From Mesoterricola silvestris (GTDB taxonomy: Bacteria > Acidobacteriota > Holophagae > Holophagales > Holophagaceae), in the NCBI RefSeq assembly GCF_030295405.1, contig NZ_AP027080.1, positions 434,001-498,000 of the forward strand: 64,000 nucleotides of DNA. Direction: 5' to 3'. A program made the position numbers and the translations under genes. Positions 42,611 to 50,892 of the stretch are shown here, piece after piece. Each line of letters opens with the position of its first letter. Within the stretch, counting starts at the first letter, position 1. The notes under the pieces were generated by a model. It was not told the origin of the DNA and did no database searches. It was given only the letters and a program-made list of their open reading frames with translations.

Positions 42611-44668
42611 TCAGTCTCCGAAAACCTGGTTGCGCACCAGGGCCTCGGTGGACCAGGGGGCCGGGGCCCCGCCCAGGTATTTGGCGAACCACTCCAGGTG
42701 GGCGTTGTAGTAGACGGGCATGGACTTGAGCCGGTCGGGCCAGTGGCCGTCGTTCTTGAAGACGAGGAGGCGCGAGGGCACCTTCGCCAGCTGCAGGTCC
42801 GTGAAGAACTCCAGGCTCTGGGTGTAGGGCACCCGGTAATCCTTCTCCCCGGTGATGACCAGGCAGGGGGTCTTGAAGGCCTGGGCGCTGCCGGAGGGGT
42901 TCATGCGGTCGTAGGCGGCCTTGTGGGAGGTGGGGGTGCCCCCCAGGTCCCATTCCGGGAACCAGAGCTCCTCCGTGGACCCGTGCATGGCCGGCAGGTC
43001 ATAGACGCCCATCATGGCGGCCAGGGCCTTGAACCGGGTGGTGTGCCCCTCCAGCCACATCATGGCGTAGCCGCCCCAGGACCAGCCCATGGCGCCCATG
43101 CGCGACGCGTCCACGTAGGGCAGGGCCGCCAGGGCGTCGGTGACCTTGGCGATATCGGTCATGACCTTGCCGTCCCAGTCCCTGGAGATGGCGTTGGTGA
43201 AGGCCTGGCCGTAGCCCGTGGAACCGTGGGGATTGGGGAAGGCCACCACATACCCGGCGCCGGGGTACACCTGCCAGTCGCCCCGGAAGGTGTCGGACCA
43301 CATCATCTGGGGCCCGCCGTGCACGTTGAGGATCAGCGGATACTTCTTCGCGGGGTCGAAGCCGTGGGGCTTGACGATGAAGACCTGCACGGGCGTGCCG
43401 TCCGCCCCCTTCACCCACAGCTCCTCCGCCGGGCGCAGGTCCACCTCGGCGGCCACCGCGTCGTTGAAGGCGGTGAGTTTTCGCAGTTCCTTCCCGGGGA
43501 AGCGGCAGCTCCAGACCTCGGAGGCCTCGCCCACGCGGTTGCGCACGAACACCACGGAGCCCTGGTCCGGGGCCACCACGAACTCCCGGATGCTCTGGCC
43601 TTCCAGCATGCGCACGGGCTTGCCGGAGGACAGCTCCACCCGGTACAGGGGATAGCGTCCCTTTTCCTGGATGGTGAACCATAGGGCCTTGCCGTCGGCC
43701 GACCACTGGAAGCTTTCCACGGGGTTGTCCAGGGCCTCCGTGAGGTTCCGGAAGGCCTTGGCGGTGCGGTCGTAGACCCCCAGGCGGAAGCGGTCGGATT
43801 CGAAGCCCGGCACCTGCTGGAACTTGTAAGCGATCCACCGGCCGTCCGGGGAGTAGCGGGGCGCGCCGTCGGCCGCGGGGTTGGCCCCGGTGATGCAGAC
43901 GGGCGTGCGATCCCCATCCAGGCGGATGAGGAAGAGGTCGGTGTTGGTGGACCGGGCCGGTTCCGCGCCATTGGGCGTGGCCACGCACAGCTCCCGGCCG
44001 TCGGGAGCCACGTCGTAGCTCTGGTCATAGCCCGGGAAGTCGCGCGGCCCCGAGGTGATGGCCGTGACCGGCCCGCCGTCCGCCGGGGCGGAAAACAGGT
44101 GGGTGTACTGGAAATCCCGGTACGAGGTCCAATGGCGGTACAGCAGCGAATCGGCCAGGTGCGCCTGGACGGGCCCCTTCTCCAGCTTGTCCGCCATGGC
44201 CTTGTTGCGGGCCTCGTCCGCCATGGCCTCCGGGAACACGGTGGACTGGAAGAAGAGCGTCTTCCCCACCACCAGCGGGTCCGCGATGCCCGGCCCGAAG
44301 GAGGTGAGCGCCTTCGCCTCCCCGCCCCCCATGTCCATGCGCCACACCTGGGAGCCCTCCTCCCGGTTGGAGACGAACGTGAAGGATTTCCCGTCCGCGG
44401 ACCAGCGGGGCAGCGTATCCGAATGCCCCGCGAAGGTGAGCTGCCGCACCGCTCCGCTCCGCAGGTCCGCCATCCACACATGGGTGGCCCGCGTGGACTT
44501 GCGCAGATCCTGGGAGGCGACCTCGAACAGGACCCGGGACCCGTCCGGCGACAGCGCCAGGTGCGCCACATCCTTCAACCGGTAGAGGTCCTCAATGGAA
44601 AACGCCCGCGGCGCGGCGGAAAGCCAAGGGCATATCAGAAGGGGCAGAATGCGGCGCGCGATGTTCAC
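42611..44668 (-). CDS. S9 family prolyl-oligopeptidase-type peptidase, exported
   Basis: A 685-residue serine peptidase of the dipeptidyl/acylaminoacyl-peptidase group. A signal peptide (NIARRILPLLICPWLSAAPRA) is followed by a beta-propeller of WD40-like/TolB-like repeats (about 30-420, e.g. SPDGSRVLFE, SADGKSFTFVSN, SPDGRWIAYKF) and a C-terminal alpha/beta-hydrolase domain with the nucleophile S530 in GWSWGGY, Asp in VITGEKDYRVPY and His in FKNDGHWP. GTG 44668 is preferred because GAGGGAG lies just upstream and the signal peptide starts there; ATG 44692 is an alternative. Likely degrades peptides in the periplasm. Confidence 0.85.
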   Translation of the reverse strand: MNIARRILPLLICPWLSAAPRAFSIEDLYRLKDVAHLALSPDGSRVLFEVASQDLRKSTRATHVWMADLRSGAVRQLTFAGHSDTLPRWSADGKSFTFVSNREEGSQVWRMDMGGGEAKALTSFGPGIADPLVVGKTLFFQSTVFPEAMADEARNKAMADKLEKGPVQAHLADSLLYRHWTSYRDFQYTHLFSAPADGGPVTAITSGPRDFPGYDQSYDVAPDGRELCVATPNGAEPARSTNTDLFLIRLDGDRTPVCITGANPAADGAPRYSPDGRWIAYKFQQVPGFESDRFRLGVYDRTAKAFRNLTEALDNPVESFQWSADGKALWFTIQEKGRYPLYRVELSSGKPVRMLEGQSIREFVVAPDQGSVVFVRNRVGEASEVWSCRFPGKELRKLTAFNDAVAAEVDLRPAEELWVKGADGTPVQVFIVKPHGFDPAKKYPLILNVHGGPQMMWSDTFRGDWQVYPGAGYVVAFPNPHGSTGYGQAFTNAISRDWDGKVMTDIAKVTDALAALPYVDASRMGAMGWSWGGYAMMWLEGHTTRFKALAAMMGVYDLPAMHGSTEELWFPEWDLGGTPTSHKAAYDRMNPSGSAQAFKTPCLVITGEKDYRVPYTQSLEFFTDLQLAKVPSRLLVFKNDGHWPDRLKSMPVYYNAHLEWFAKYLGGAPAPWSTEALVRNQVFGD

Positions 44669-44775
44669 GGGACTCCCTCGAAGACACTCCATCCAGATTC
44701 CTGAAACTCCTCCGCCGACACAAGGAAAAGGTGCGGGCTCAGGGGTCGGCCCGTGGAGTTTCCGGTCCCCCCAAT

Positions 44776-44915
44776 CAGCCCCTGCCGGGGGCCGCACGTT
44801 TATTCGGCCGGCTTCCCACCTGCGCCGCGACCCACCGGGGTCCCGACCCGAAGCCCCGACCCACCGGTAGCGCATTCGCAGCAGCAAGCTGCTGCGAATT
44901 CGCTGCCCGTGATCC
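44776..44915 (-). repeat. intergenic structured repeat, type 1, copy B1
   Basis: Read on the minus strand: GGATCACGGGCAGCG, a hairpin with GCAGCAG-CTTG-CTGCTGC core and AATTCGC/GCGAATG outer arms, GCGCTACCGGTGGGTCGG, a second GGTGGGTCGC, GGTGGGAAGCCGGCCGAATA and a final CCCCCGGCAGGGGCTG. It closely matches copy B2 in opposite orientation, so the two could form a long stem around the 127-base spacer. Confidence 0.7.
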
Positions 44916-45042
44916 CGTGACAGCGGGGCTCGGGAACGTGGGCGAAGTGGGCAACGGTGCACAGCCCAAGGCATGACCCCGGTGGTCTTCCGGCCGCGCG
45001 ATGAACAGGCGCACCCCCCGTCCCCAATCACCCATCGTCAAC

Positions 45043-45186
45043 GGATCACGGCAAGCGCAATCGCAGCAGCTTGCTGCTGCGATTGCGCTACCGGTGGGTC
45101 GGCGCAAGCGGTCGGAACCCCTGTGGGTCGCAACCTCGGTGGGAAGCCGGCCGAATAAACCCGCGGCCCCCGGCAGGGGCTGCTTG
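45043..45186 (+). repeat. intergenic structured repeat, type 1, copy B2
   Basis: GGATCACGGCAAGCGCAATC, hairpin core GCAGCAG-CTTG-CTGCTGC with outer arms GCGCAATC/GATTGCGC, GCTACCGGTGGGTCGGCGC, GTGGGTCGCAACC, CGGTGGGAAGCCGGCCGAAT and CCCCCGGCAGGGGCTGCTTG. The stem outside the core differs from B1, A and C but pairs perfectly. It ends 17 bases before the stop of the ccsA-like gene and could form the 3' structure of that transcript. Confidence 0.7.
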
Positions 45187-45202
45187 ACAGGATGGACGTT
45201 CG

Positions 45203-46957
45203 TTAGGCCTTGGCGCCCACGTGGAAGGAGTCCGGCAGCAGCGTGAGGCCGATGAGCACCAGTTGGCTGCCGATGAAGAGGAAGAGCCACATGAAGGCGG
45301 CGTCGGTGAAGCCGTAGGAATGGAGGCCCACGCCCAGCATGTTCACGCCGAACCAGGAGAGGCTGGTGATGATGTTGCCGAAGATGGCGCAGGCCATGAG
45401 GCCCTTTTCCCGGATGTAGCCGGCCCAGCGGGCGTGGAGGATGACGGCGTTCCACAGCACGATGAGGAGGGCGCCGTTCTCCTTGGGGTCCCAGCCCCAG
45501 AAGCGGCCCCAGGACTGGTCGGCCCAGATGCCGCCCAGCACCGTGCCCACGAAGCTGAAGAGCAGGGCGAAGCAGATGATGCCGTAGGTCATGTCCGCGA
45601 GGACCTTGGTGGTGGCCTCGTCCCGGTTGCGGGCGAAGAGCTTGCGCAGGGTGAAGGCGATGGCGATGGCGCCGGCCAGGAAGGTGGCGCTGTAGCCGAT
45701 GGTGATGGTCACCACGTGGGTGGCCAGCCAGAAATTGGAATCCAGCACGGCGCGCATCATCTCCATGGTGTCGCCCTCCATGGCCAGGTGGTGGGCGATG
45801 ATGAGGGAGACGAACCCGGAGGCGGCGCCCACGGCGGTGGCGAAGCCCCGGCGGTACATCCGTTCCAGCACGATGGCCAGGATCACCGCGCCCCAGCCCA
45901 CGAAGACGGCGGAGGAGTAGAGGTTGGTGACCGGGGGCCGGCCCTGCAGGACGATGCGGGAGGCCAGGCCCAGGGTGTGGATGATGGCGGCGCCCCACAG
46001 GAAGGAGAAGGCCCCCTCCTGGAAGAACTCCCGCCGGCCCAGCCAGGAGAAGAAGATGCCGCCCAGGGCCAGCATGTAGAAGATCATGCCGATGTAGAAG
46101 GGCTCCACCCGGTTGAAGAGCAGTTCCGAGCCCGCCCGGCGCAGGGCCTCGGGGCGGACCGAGCTCACCTGGCTGGCCAGGTCGGCGGTGGCGGCGTTGA
46201 AGGAGGCGGCGTCACCCACGGTGTAGGCGGCCCCGGCCCGGGCCAGGGGCAGGAGGGAGGGGTGCATGGAGCCGGCGCTGGCCCGGTCCAGGGCGGTGCC
46301 CACGGAGAGCCAGGCGTCGGGGTCCTGGCCCGCCAGGGGGGCCAGGGGCTTGAACAGCGCCAGCTCCGCCAGGGCCTGGTGCCGCGCGGCGGCCTCGGGG
46401 GTGTTGAGGGTCTGGAGCTCCATGAAGAGCCCGGGGGTGTCCATGAGCTGCATGGAGTTGCGCAGGCCGTGGTACTTCTCGAGCCGGCCGTAGAGCTTGA
46501 CCACGGCGGACTGGAAGCGGGAGCGCTTCACGGCCTCGATGCCCATGGCGGTCTGGGCCTGCTTGACGATCTCGTCCAGGTGGGGGCCCAGGGTGGCGAA
46601 GCTGAAGCGCCGCTGGTTGCTCTGGGCCATGCCCATGAGGCCCAGCACGTCGGGATCGTCGATGCTGAAGATGGGCTGCTGGTCGGCCACCGCGGGACGG
46701 AACATGACGTCCAGGATCCATTCGTCGGGGCTGAGGGTGCGGTTCTCGAAGCGGATGGTCTGGCGTTCCTGGATGAGCAGGATGGCGTTGCGGGCCACGG
46801 AGTCCAGGGGCTTGACGCGGCCGCCCTCCAGCACCGGCATGCGGCAGAACTTCTCGATCTCCATGCCGCGCACGGGCCGCGGGGGCATCATCATGAAGAT
46901 GGCCGCGGCCAGCGTGAGGACCGCGGGCAGCCATTTGGCGAGTCGGTTGAGGTTCAT
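45203..46957 (-). CDS. ccsA: cytochrome c biogenesis protein CcsA/ResC-like
   Basis: Heme handling half of the system II cytochrome c synthase. The 584-residue protein has an N-terminal helix, a long periplasmic stretch (about 30-280), and a C-terminal membrane domain with eight or so helices holding the heme-binding WWD motif WGRFWGWDPKENGALL (about 490-505) and the conserved His residues in IIHTLGL and HHLAMEG. The fused periplasmic region is longer than in plain CcsA and resembles the CcsBA-type or acidobacterial ResC form. Overlaps the ResB stop by 4 bases; needed for the many c-type hemes of the 51-57 kb operon. Confidence 0.85.
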   Translation of the reverse strand: MNLNRLAKWLPAVLTLAAAIFMMMPPRPVRGMEIEKFCRMPVLEGGRVKPLDSVARNAILLIQERQTIRFENRTLSPDEWILDVMFRPAVADQQPIFSIDDPDVLGLMGMAQSNQRRFSFATLGPHLDEIVKQAQTAMGIEAVKRSRFQSAVVKLYGRLEKYHGLRNSMQLMDTPGLFMELQTLNTPEAAARHQALAELALFKPLAPLAGQDPDAWLSVGTALDRASAGSMHPSLLPLARAGAAYTVGDAASFNAATADLASQVSSVRPEALRRAGSELLFNRVEPFYIGMIFYMLALGGIFFSWLGRREFFQEGAFSFLWGAAIIHTLGLASRIVLQGRPPVTNLYSSAVFVGWGAVILAIVLERMYRRGFATAVGAASGFVSLIIAHHLAMEGDTMEMMRAVLDSNFWLATHVVTITIGYSATFLAGAIAIAFTLRKLFARNRDEATTKVLADMTYGIICFALLFSFVGTVLGGIWADQSWGRFWGWDPKENGALLIVLWNAVILHARWAGYIREKGLMACAIFGNIITSLSWFGVNMLGVGLHSYGFTDAAFMWLFLFIGSQLVLIGLTLLPDSFHVGAKA

Positions 46958-48123
46958 GCGGTCACCTGCTGGGTTTCATGGCGCTTCTTCATGGAGCGCC
47001 GGAGGGTGATCCCGAAGTGGATGAGCAGGCCCAGGGTGATGAGCGTGCAGGAGATGTAGGGGATGAGCCATCCGGGGTTCTTCACCACCTGGAGGATGCT
47101 CAGCTGGTCCCCCTTGCCGAAGCTGGCCTGGTAGAAGGCCCTGCCGTCGTAGCGCAGGGGCTGGTTCATGGAGATGAGCACGTCCCGCTCCTCGCCCCGG
47201 GTGGGGTCGGAGATGTGCACCAGGCTGGAGAAGTTCTTGGGGATCTGGGTGCCGGGATAGACGTCGTGGCTGAACTTCTTGAGGGTGATGGAGTAGGGCA
47301 GGTAGTACCGCCGGTTGTGCACGCCCAGGGTATAGGTGTGGCCCTCGTGGATGAAGCTCTGGGGGGCGCCGATGCCGTTGGAGGCCAGCCAGGTGCCGTA
47401 GCTGTGTCCGCCGGCCATGGGCTCCACGATGGCCGTGACCATGTTGACCTCGGTTTCCGTGGCGGCCAGGGGCGCTTCGGCGACCTTGACGCCGGTGCCC
47501 ACGCCCTGGGTGGCCAGGGGCGGCGGGTCGCCGGGGCCCAGCCGGGTGAGGGTGGCGTTGGGGTAGAACTTCTTCACGCGGATGGTCAGGGGCGTGCCGG
47601 GAAGGGGCACGTCCTTGCCCTTGGCCAGGAGGCTCTCGGGCACGCCGTAGGCCTGGGGCAGGGCGGGGTTGGTCACGTCCGTGACGGTCAGCTCGAAGTC
47701 CCGGGGGCTCTCCAGCCAGTTCACGGTCTGGCCGTTCTCGATGGACATGTTGGTCTCCACCTGGAAGGCGCCGGTGGAGAATTCCCCCGCCACCAGGAGG
47801 ATCAGGCCGCCGTGGGCCAGCCAGAGCCCGCACTTGGACCAGTTGGCCTCCAGGCGCCGGATGCCGGCCAGGGAGAGGTTGAAGACCAGCACGAGGCCCA
47901 CCAGGGCCCCGCCGGGGAAGATGGGCAGGGGGAAGGCGAGGCCGGGGAAGTAGCGCCACACCAGGAAGGAGCGCATGTACACCTTCACCGCGCCGAAGGT
48001 TCCCAGATCGGTCTGGGCCAGGGTGCAGAGGACCACCAGGGCCATCAGCAGGATCATGGACACGATGGTGACCTGCATGGAAGCCAGGCCGTTCCAGAAG
48101 CGGAGCGCGTAGGTCTTAATCAA
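46954..48123 (-). CDS. resB: ResB-like cytochrome c biogenesis protein
   Basis: Partner of CcsA in heme delivery and apocytochrome ligation. The 389 residues show two N-terminal hydrophobic helices (about 15-35 and 58-80), a third near 100-118, a large periplasmic domain (about 120-345, with SIENGQTVNWLESPRDFEL and LPYSITLKKFSHDVYPGTQIPKNF as family-like stretches, each shown in part) and one C-terminal helix. Start is TTG at 48123, inside the end of the upstream lipoprotein gene (8-base overlap), suggesting coupled translation; an in-frame ATG 15 codons later would cut the first helix. Confidence 0.8.
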   Translation of the reverse strand: MIKTYALRFWNGLASMQVTIVSMILLMALVVLCTLAQTDLGTFGAVKVYMRSFLVWRYFPGLAFPLPIFPGGALVGLVLVFNLSLAGIRRLEANWSKCGLWLAHGGLILLVAGEFSTGAFQVETNMSIENGQTVNWLESPRDFELTVTDVTNPALPQAYGVPESLLAKGKDVPLPGTPLTIRVKKFYPNATLTRLGPGDPPPLATQGVGTGVKVAEAPLAATETEVNMVTAIVEPMAGGHSYGTWLASNGIGAPQSFIHEGHTYTLGVHNRRYYLPYSITLKKFSHDVYPGTQIPKNFSSLVHISDPTRGEERDVLISMNQPLRYDGRAFYQASFGKGDQLSILQVVKNPGWLIPYISCTLITLGLLIHFGITLRRSMKKRHETQQVTA

Positions 48124-48727
48124 GGCGGAGGGTCTCCAGGTAGCGCATGAAGTCGGGCTTGGCCTTGCCCACGGGGGCCACGTCGCCCACCAGCTTGAGG
48201 AACCAGGTGCTCCCGTCCTTGGCGGTGAGGGAGCCCACGATCATGCGGGTCTGGGCCTGGCCCTGGCTGGTGAAGTCGAAGACGGCCACGGCGCCGGCCT
48301 TGCTCTTGACGGACTGGCGGGAGGTGCCCAGGGCCTTCTCGTCCATGGGTTCCAGGCCGATCTGGCCGCGCCAGCGGTTCACGTTGGCCAGTTCACCCCC
48401 CGCCTGGCCCGGAAGGCACACGACGGAGAGTTCGATCTTGCCCGGACCGGGCGGGTTGAGGGTGGCGAAGCGCATGCCGCTGCCCGGAGTCTCCGTCCAG
48501 CCCTTGGGAAGGGTCCAGCGCAGGGGGCTGGAGGGCGCCGGCGGCGGGGCCACCTCGCCGCCCATGGCCGGCGGCATGCCGCCCGGGGCCGGCATGGGGG
48601 TGGCGGGGGAAGCGGGCACAGGGGCGGAACGGCTCACCTGGTCCCGGTCGCAGCCGGTGAGGAGGATGGCGCCGGCAGCCAGCGCCGCGCAGGCGCCGGA
48701 CGGCAGCCTCAGGGAAGGGGTTGGCAT
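48116..48727 (-). CDS. small lipoprotein of unknown function upstream of resB-ccsA
   Basis: A 203-residue exported lipoprotein with a clear lipobox (ILLTGC, C26), a Pro/Ala-rich linker (about 35-68) and a compact C-terminal domain (about 70-203) with LPKGWTETPGSGMRFATL and VAVFDFTSQGQ. I do not recognise the family by name. Its overlap with resB points to a role in cytochrome c maturation or the cell envelope, which is inference. GGAG lies eight bases before ATG 48727. Confidence 0.65.
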   Translation of the reverse strand: MPTPSLRLPSGACAALAAGAILLTGCDRDQVSRSAPVPASPATPMPAPGGMPPAMGGEVAPPPAPSSPLRWTLPKGWTETPGSGMRFATLNPPGPGKIELSVVCLPGQAGGELANVNRWRGQIGLEPMDEKALGTSRQSVKSKAGAVAVFDFTSQGQAQTRMIVGSLTAKDGSTWFLKLVGDVAPVGKAKPDFMRYLETLRLD

Positions 48728-48810
48728 GGTGACATCTCCAAAGAAATGGCCTCAGTCCAAAGCATAACCGGACTGGTCCCATTTCAGACGCGGGAGCCCT
48801 GAATTGTGAT

Positions 48811-49221
48811 CTACATCTTTTCGGCGATCTTGAGGACGGCGTCGCTGAGCTGCACCTTTGCGGATTTCAAATTGGCGGTGTTCAGGATGAGCTTGGGGCG
48901 GCCATTGTCCTCGAGGATCAGCACCGAGGCGGAGGAGGCCAGGTCCCGGCGGTTCGTGATGACGAGGCGGCCGAACTGCTTCATGGTCTTGGCGATGTTG
49001 GGGTTCGTGACCCAGCAGATGGCGGCGGAGGAATCCACGGCGATGCCCTGGGCTTCCAGGGCGCCCTTCAGCGCGGGATCGTCGCAGGCGATCTTGGCGG
49101 TGCCGCTGGAGGCGATGATGGCCTTCAGGAACTTGGCCTCCACTTCGGGGGCCAGTTCGGCGCGCACCGCAAGGCTGGCCACGGCCGCAGCCGCCAGGAT
49201 GAAGATCTTTGCGTAGCTCAT
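48811..49221 (-). CDS. small secreted YfiR-like protein
   Basis: A 136-residue protein with a signal peptide (MSYAKIFILAAAAVASLAVRA) and a short domain ending in ILEDNGRPKLILNTANLKSA then a final LLxIA-like helix. This C-terminal pattern resembles YfiR/DUF4154 periplasmic proteins, which in other bacteria restrain a membrane diguanylate cyclase, but the protein is shorter than usual and no cyclase is next to it. Two Cys (in IACDD and AICWV) could form a disulfide. ATG 49221 with AAAGGAT upstream is preferred to an upstream in-frame ATG at 49308. Confidence 0.6.
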   Translation of the reverse strand: MSYAKIFILAAAAVASLAVRAELAPEVEAKFLKAIIASSGTAKIACDDPALKGALEAQGIAVDSSAAICWVTNPNIAKTMKQFGRLVITNRRDLASSASVLILEDNGRPKLILNTANLKSAKVQLSDAVLKIAEKM

Positions 49222-49289
49222 TTTGATCCTTTCATCGGCACGACAGCGGCCACGGAAGCCTGCTGGTTCGCCTGACCATAACCCCGGTC

Positions 49290-49305
49290 GAGGGGATCGC
49301 CCCTC
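49290..49305. other. short perfect hairpin in the 171-base gap
   Basis: GAGGGG-ATCG-CCCCTC, a perfect 6-base-pair stem, 70-85 bases upstream of the YfiR-like gene. It may be a leader structure of that gene or a terminator for the membrane-protein gene upstream. Confidence 0.3.
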
Positions 49306-49392
49306 CACGGTCGCTAGGGTTGATCACTCCCATTTTAATTCCATCGGCGAAATGGGGACAATGGTTTTGTACTGCCTGCTTTTTCCCAGGTC

Positions 49393-49926
49393 CTAAGCCT
49401 GCCGTTCCCCCAGGTTCCGCCAGAGGGCCACCCCCAGGACCCCCAGGCCCAGTCCCATCAGGCCGTGGGCGAGGCCGTAGGCGCCGGCCCGCAGGAAATG
49501 GTTGCCGAACATGAAACGCTCATTAAGCAATGCGAAATCGTGGGTCCCGTGGCGGACGCCCAGCACCAGGTGGTAGCCCTTGAGCAGCATGAGGATGACC
49601 GTGAGCACGGCGCCGGGGAGGTAGAGGCCGGTGGTCCAGCCCAGGACCCGCTGGGAGACCGGGCGCGCCCCCAGGGCGGAGGAAAGATGAAGCATCCAGG
49701 AAAAGGCCAGGGGCAGGAGGACGCCCACCAGGACGGCGTGCCCATGCACCAGCGCCAGGGTGAGGAGGAATTCCAGGTGGGCCCCCGCGGGCACCTCCGG
49801 GGAAATGAGCACCTTGCGCCCGGATTCCTGGAAGGAGATGCCGGCCAGCAGGGCCACGGCGAGCATGACGAGGGCGAAGCGCAGGTGCGTCCGGTGGAAC
49901 CGCTGGTAGTGGCCGGGAATGTTCAC
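49393..49926 (-). CDS. small four-helix membrane protein of unknown function
   Basis: A 177-residue protein with about four hydrophobic helices (residues roughly 15-33, 48-75, 88-110, 145-170). Histidines in LALVHGHAVLVG and KGYHLVLGVRHGTHD lie near helix ends and could bind heme or metal; the pattern recalls DUF2871-type proteins related to oxidase subunits, but this is weak. GTG 49926 is preceded by AGGAGA five bases away. It is divergent from the Rrf2 regulator at 50105, which may control it. Confidence 0.6.
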   Translation of the reverse strand: MNIPGHYQRFHRTHLRFALVMLAVALLAGISFQESGRKVLISPEVPAGAHLEFLLTLALVHGHAVLVGVLLPLAFSWMLHLSSALGARPVSQRVLGWTTGLYLPGAVLTVILMLLKGYHLVLGVRHGTHDFALLNERFMFGNHFLRAGAYGLAHGLMGLGLGVLGVALWRNLGERQA

Positions 49927-50104
49927 GGGGGTCTCCTGGGTCGGTCCGCGTCGCTGGACGGGCCCTAAGCGGATTCTGAGGGAGCAAGTGACGAAGATCA
50001 AGGTTCCCCGGCGGGCATCCGTTGGATACTGGCCCGGTATCCATTCCGCCCTCGGCCGGGGGCGGGGCCTTCTGGTTTCCAGTTCCGTTTCCTCCTGGTG
50101 GCCC

Positions 50105-50572
50105 ATGCTCGGTATTTCTCGTCAGACCGATTACGCGGTTAGGGTTGTGCTGCACCTGGCTTGCCTGGAGAAGGGCGCCCAGGTCTCCATCGCGGAGATC
50201 TCGGAATCCCGGTCCCTGCCCATGCCCTTCGTGCGGCGCCTCATCAAGCCCCTGGTGACCCGGGGCATCCTCGTTTCGGCCCGGGGCTCCTCCGGAGGCA
50301 TCCGCCTGGCCCGGTCCGCCGGGGACATCTCCCTGCTGGACGTCGTGCAGGCCATGGAAGGGGGCATGGCCCTCAACCACTGCGCCGACGCCGACAAGGG
50401 CTGCCCCCTCTCCGGCGACTGCCCCGTGCAGTCCGTGTGGGTGGGCGCCACGAACGTCCTGGAACGCCACCTGGCCCAGGTCCACTTCGACACCCTCGCC
50501 GTGGGCCCCCACGGCCACGTGGTGGCCCACCAGCGCCTCCACACCGAAACCTCGGTGGCGGCGGGAAACTAG
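50105..50572 (+). CDS. Rrf2 family Fe-S transcriptional regulator (NsrR/IscR-like)
   Basis: A 155-residue winged-helix regulator. ISRQTDYAVRVVLHLA at the N-terminus and FVRRLIKPLVTRGILVSARGSSGGIRLA (shown as FVRRLIKPLV and ARGSSGGIRLA) are Rrf2 signatures. Three Cys in HCADADKGCPLSGDC (spacing C-x6-C-x5-C, about 92-106) can hold an Fe-S cluster, so it probably senses NO, redox state or Fe-S supply. ATG 50105 lacks a strong ribosome site. It sits between a divergent membrane-protein gene and the respiratory operon, either of which may be its target. Confidence 0.8.
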   Translation: MLGISRQTDYAVRVVLHLACLEKGAQVSIAEISESRSLPMPFVRRLIKPLVTRGILVSARGSSGGIRLARSAGDISLLDVVQAMEGGMALNHCADADKGCPLSGDCPVQSVWVGATNVLERHLAQVHFDTLAVGPHGHVVAHQRLHTETSVAAGN

Positions 50573-50589
50573 GGGCCGGGCCGAGTCAT

Positions 50590-50648
50590 CGTACGGGTTC
50601 CGGACGTTCGCCCCGGTTCGTTGGCGCAGGCAAGCTGCGCCAACGGAA
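50590..50648 (+). repeat. intergenic structured repeat, type 2, copy C5
   Basis: GTACGGGTTCCGGACGTTCG, CCCCGGTTCG, then a perfect 11-base-pair hairpin CGTTGGCGCAG-GCAAG-CTGCGCCAACG (50619-50645) and GAAGG. It matches the minus strand of 23107-23175 in both flanks while the stem differs. The loop GCAAG is the complement of the CTTGC loop of the type 1 hairpin at 50901, 256 bases further on. Confidence 0.65.
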
Positions 50649-50892
50649 GGGCCCCGTCCGTGGACTGCGGAGGCGTGCTGCCGCATTCGTCCTCCGTTGG
50701 AGGGTGGGGGATTCACGATCCTGGGGCCCCCCGGGAGGGCCTAGGCCTCAAGGGCACGCTTCGAGTGATCGGGGGGAAGGGCGGTTGGCGCCGACGCTGA
50801 GTTGTGTCGATGGCTCGAAAAACCAGGAATGGGGCTCCATTCGTCCTCGGCGCATTCCCGCCAAAACACCGGAACGGCGATCCCTGTCCGAG

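Larger units (their letters stand above)
44669..45202. other. 534-base gap carrying an inverted pair of structured repeats
   Basis: No believable gene. The gap lies before the S9 peptidase start and after the end of the ccsA-like gene (both on the minus strand). Short open frames here only translate the repeats. It contains type 1 copy B1 in reverse (44776-44915), a 127-base unique spacer, and copy B2 in forward orientation (45043-45186). The peptidase promoter should lie at 44669-44775, but no clear -35/-10 pair is visible. Confidence 0.65.

Noticed and set aside
44595-45246. Several 60-90 residue open frames on both strands in the gap before the S9 peptidase
   Set aside because: They translate the structured repeats, share peptide pieces only because of repeat identity, and have no ribosome sites.
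49222-49392. Possible c-di-GMP riboswitch before the YfiR-like gene
   Set aside because: Only a small hairpin and scattered matches; the conserved GEMM core (GGCAAACC-like and tetraloop receptor) is not present.
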